Assembly (NCBI GenBank): GCA_017516745.1
Contig: JAFXBF010000007.1
Location: 1 to 46,078 of the forward strand
From: Clostridia bacterium
Lineage (GTDB): Bacteria; Bacillota; Clostridia; Oscillospirales; Acutalibacteraceae
Reading direction: 5' to 3'
Length of the DNA stretch: 46,078 bases
Shown: piece by piece, positions 45,115 through 46,078 of the stretch
Position numbering within the stretch: the first letter of the stretch is position 1
Layout of the letters: each line of letters opens with the position of its first letter
The notes under the pieces: generated by a model
Told to the model about the DNA's origin: nothing
The model's database searches: none
The model's input: the letters and a program-made list of their open reading frames with translations, nothing else
Program-made: the position numbers and the translations under genes

Positions 45115-46078
45115 ATGGCAAAAAGCAGATTTATCGGCGATTATCCCGTAATCGGTATTCGCCCCGTTATCGACGGCAGAAGAGGCCCCCTCAAGGTAAG
45201 AGAAGGCCTTGAAGACCAGACAATGGGTATGGCAAAGGCCGCCAAGAAGCTCTTTGAGGAAAACCTCAAGTACTCCAACGGCGAGCCCGTAAAGGTTGTT
45301 ATCGCTGACACAACTATCGGCCGTGTTGCAGAAGCAGCAGCATGCGCAGAGAAGTTCAAGAAAGAGGGCGTTATGATTACCCTTTCCGTAACACCCTGCT
45401 GGTGCTACGGCTCCGAAACAATGGATATGGACCCGATGACAATCAAGGGCGTATGGGGCTTTAACGCTACAGAGCGTCCCGGCGCTGTTTACCTTGCATC
45501 CGTTCTTGCTGCACACGCACAGAAGGGTCTGCCCGCATTCGGCATTTACGGTCACGACGTTCAGGAAGCAAACGAGTCCGAGAACATTCCTGCAGACGTT
45601 GAAGAGAAGCTTCTCCGCTTTGCACGTGCCGCTGTTGCAGTTGCAACAATGAAGGGCAAATCTTACCTTCAGATTGGTTCAATCTGTATGGGTATCGCAG
45701 GCTCCTCCATCGACCCCAACTTCCTTGAAGAGTACCTTGGCCTTCGTGTTGAGTCAGTTGACGAGGTAGAAATCATCAGAAGAATGACAGAGGGCATCTA
45801 CAACGAGGAAGAGTTCCGGAAGGCCCTCAAGTGGACAAAGGAAAACTGCAAGGAAGGCTTCGACAAGAACCCCGAGTTCGTACGCAAGAGCGACGAGCAG
45901 AAGGAAAAGGATTGGGAATTTGTTGTCAAGATGATGGTTATCATCAAGGATCTTATGAACGGCAACGACTCTCTTCCCGAAGGCTGTGAAGAAGAAATGG
46001 TCGGCCACAACGCCATTGCAGCCGGCTTCCAGGGTCAGAGACAGTGGACAGACTTCTACCCCAACGCTGACTTTGCAG
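45115..46078 (+). CDS. fucI: L-fucose isomerase (3' end outside window)
   Basis: The open frame runs from ATG 45115 to the window edge, 321 complete codons, with no stop. It begins [19 protein letters not shown], the start of L-fucose isomerases, and continues with [34 protein letters not shown] and FGIYGHDVQ, all typical of FucI, which converts L-fucose to L-fuculose. The full family length is close to 590-600 residues, so about the last half, including the metal-binding Glu, Asp and His, is missing because of the cut, not a mutation. GAAAGGA lies about 10 bp before the ATG. It is third in the fucose gene group; the aldolase fucA, if present, would lie beyond the edge. Confidence 0.95.
   Translation, partial: MAKSRFIGDYPVIGIRPVIDGRRGPLKVREGLEDQTMGMAKAAKKLFEENLKYSNGEPVKVVIADTTIGRVAEAAACAEKFKKEGVMITLSVTPCWCYGSETMDMDPMTIKGVWGFNATERPGAVYLASVLAAHAQKGLPAFGIYGHDVQEANESENIPADVEEKLLRFARAAVAVATMKGKSYLQIGSICMGIAGSSIDPNFLEEYLGLRVESVDEVEIIRRMTEGIYNEEEFRKALKWTKENCKEGFDKNPEFVRKSDEQKEKDWEFVVKMMVIIKDLMNGNDSLPEGCEEEMVGHNAIAAGFQGQRQWTDFYPNADFA

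Overview
The window looks like the chromosome of a Gram-positive Clostridia-type bacterium, most plausibly a gut Oscillospirales/Ruminococcaceae relative. The basis is the DnaD plus DnaI-like primosome pair, a DNA polymerase I with no visible proofreading motif, a YmfF/YmfH (M16) pair beside lgt, YwlG and a YwlE-type phosphatase, a PadR/HAAS-type pair, AAGGAGG ribosome sites with frequent GTG/TTG starts, and sugar genes suited to host or plant glycans. Species assignment is inference. I see no rRNA, tRNA, CRISPR array, transposase or phage gene.

Layout. 1-148 is a truncated copy of an intergenic repeat, followed by a TVP38/DedA-type membrane protein. 977-4436 is a minus-strand operon of a GH31 glycosidase and two half-size chromate transporters. 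Divergent from it, 4575-7227 encodes a GxGYxYP-family protein and a GH16 glucanase-like enzyme, both with an N-terminal membrane segment. 7267-15067 holds housekeeping repair and RNA-modification genes: uvrB-uvrA, an RluA-family pseudouridine synthase and ligA. 15094-15284 is a complete repeat copy with 11-bp perfect terminal inverted repeats. Then come a Thr/Glu-rich lipoprotein and a stand-alone E2-like acyltransferase.

17669-24925 is a six-gene plus-strand run: dnaD, a dnaI-like helicase loader, a PTS_EIIC_2 membrane protein, tex, a MATE exporter and a PglC-like sugar-phosphate transferase. After a terminator come a PHP phosphoesterase and an unknown acidic protein. 26655-28120 is a small module bracketed by two copies of one 31-nt terminator sequence: an unknown anchored protein divergent from padR and a HAAS-type membrane protein, with two near-perfect sigma-A promoters placed back to back. 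prmA and yhaM (minus), ymfF-ymfH-lgt (plus) and a dus gene (minus) follow.

35004-40043 is a tight operon of polA, ywlG, a fused arginine-phosphatase-type LMW-PTP/RimI acetyltransferase, and tsaD. The 522-bp gap after it contains a strong terminator, a cluster of DnaA-box-like 9-mers and the rpe terminator. The window ends with rpe (minus), an MsbA-type ABC exporter and a fucose operon: fucU, a RhaB/FucK-family kinase, and fucI, which is cut by the window edge.

Most of the window is conserved core genome. The points most worth a second look are the repeat element with TIRs lying the same way round before two genes, the phosphatase-RimI fusion, the DnaA-box cluster, and the PadR module. I did not find a clearly new defence or mobile system.
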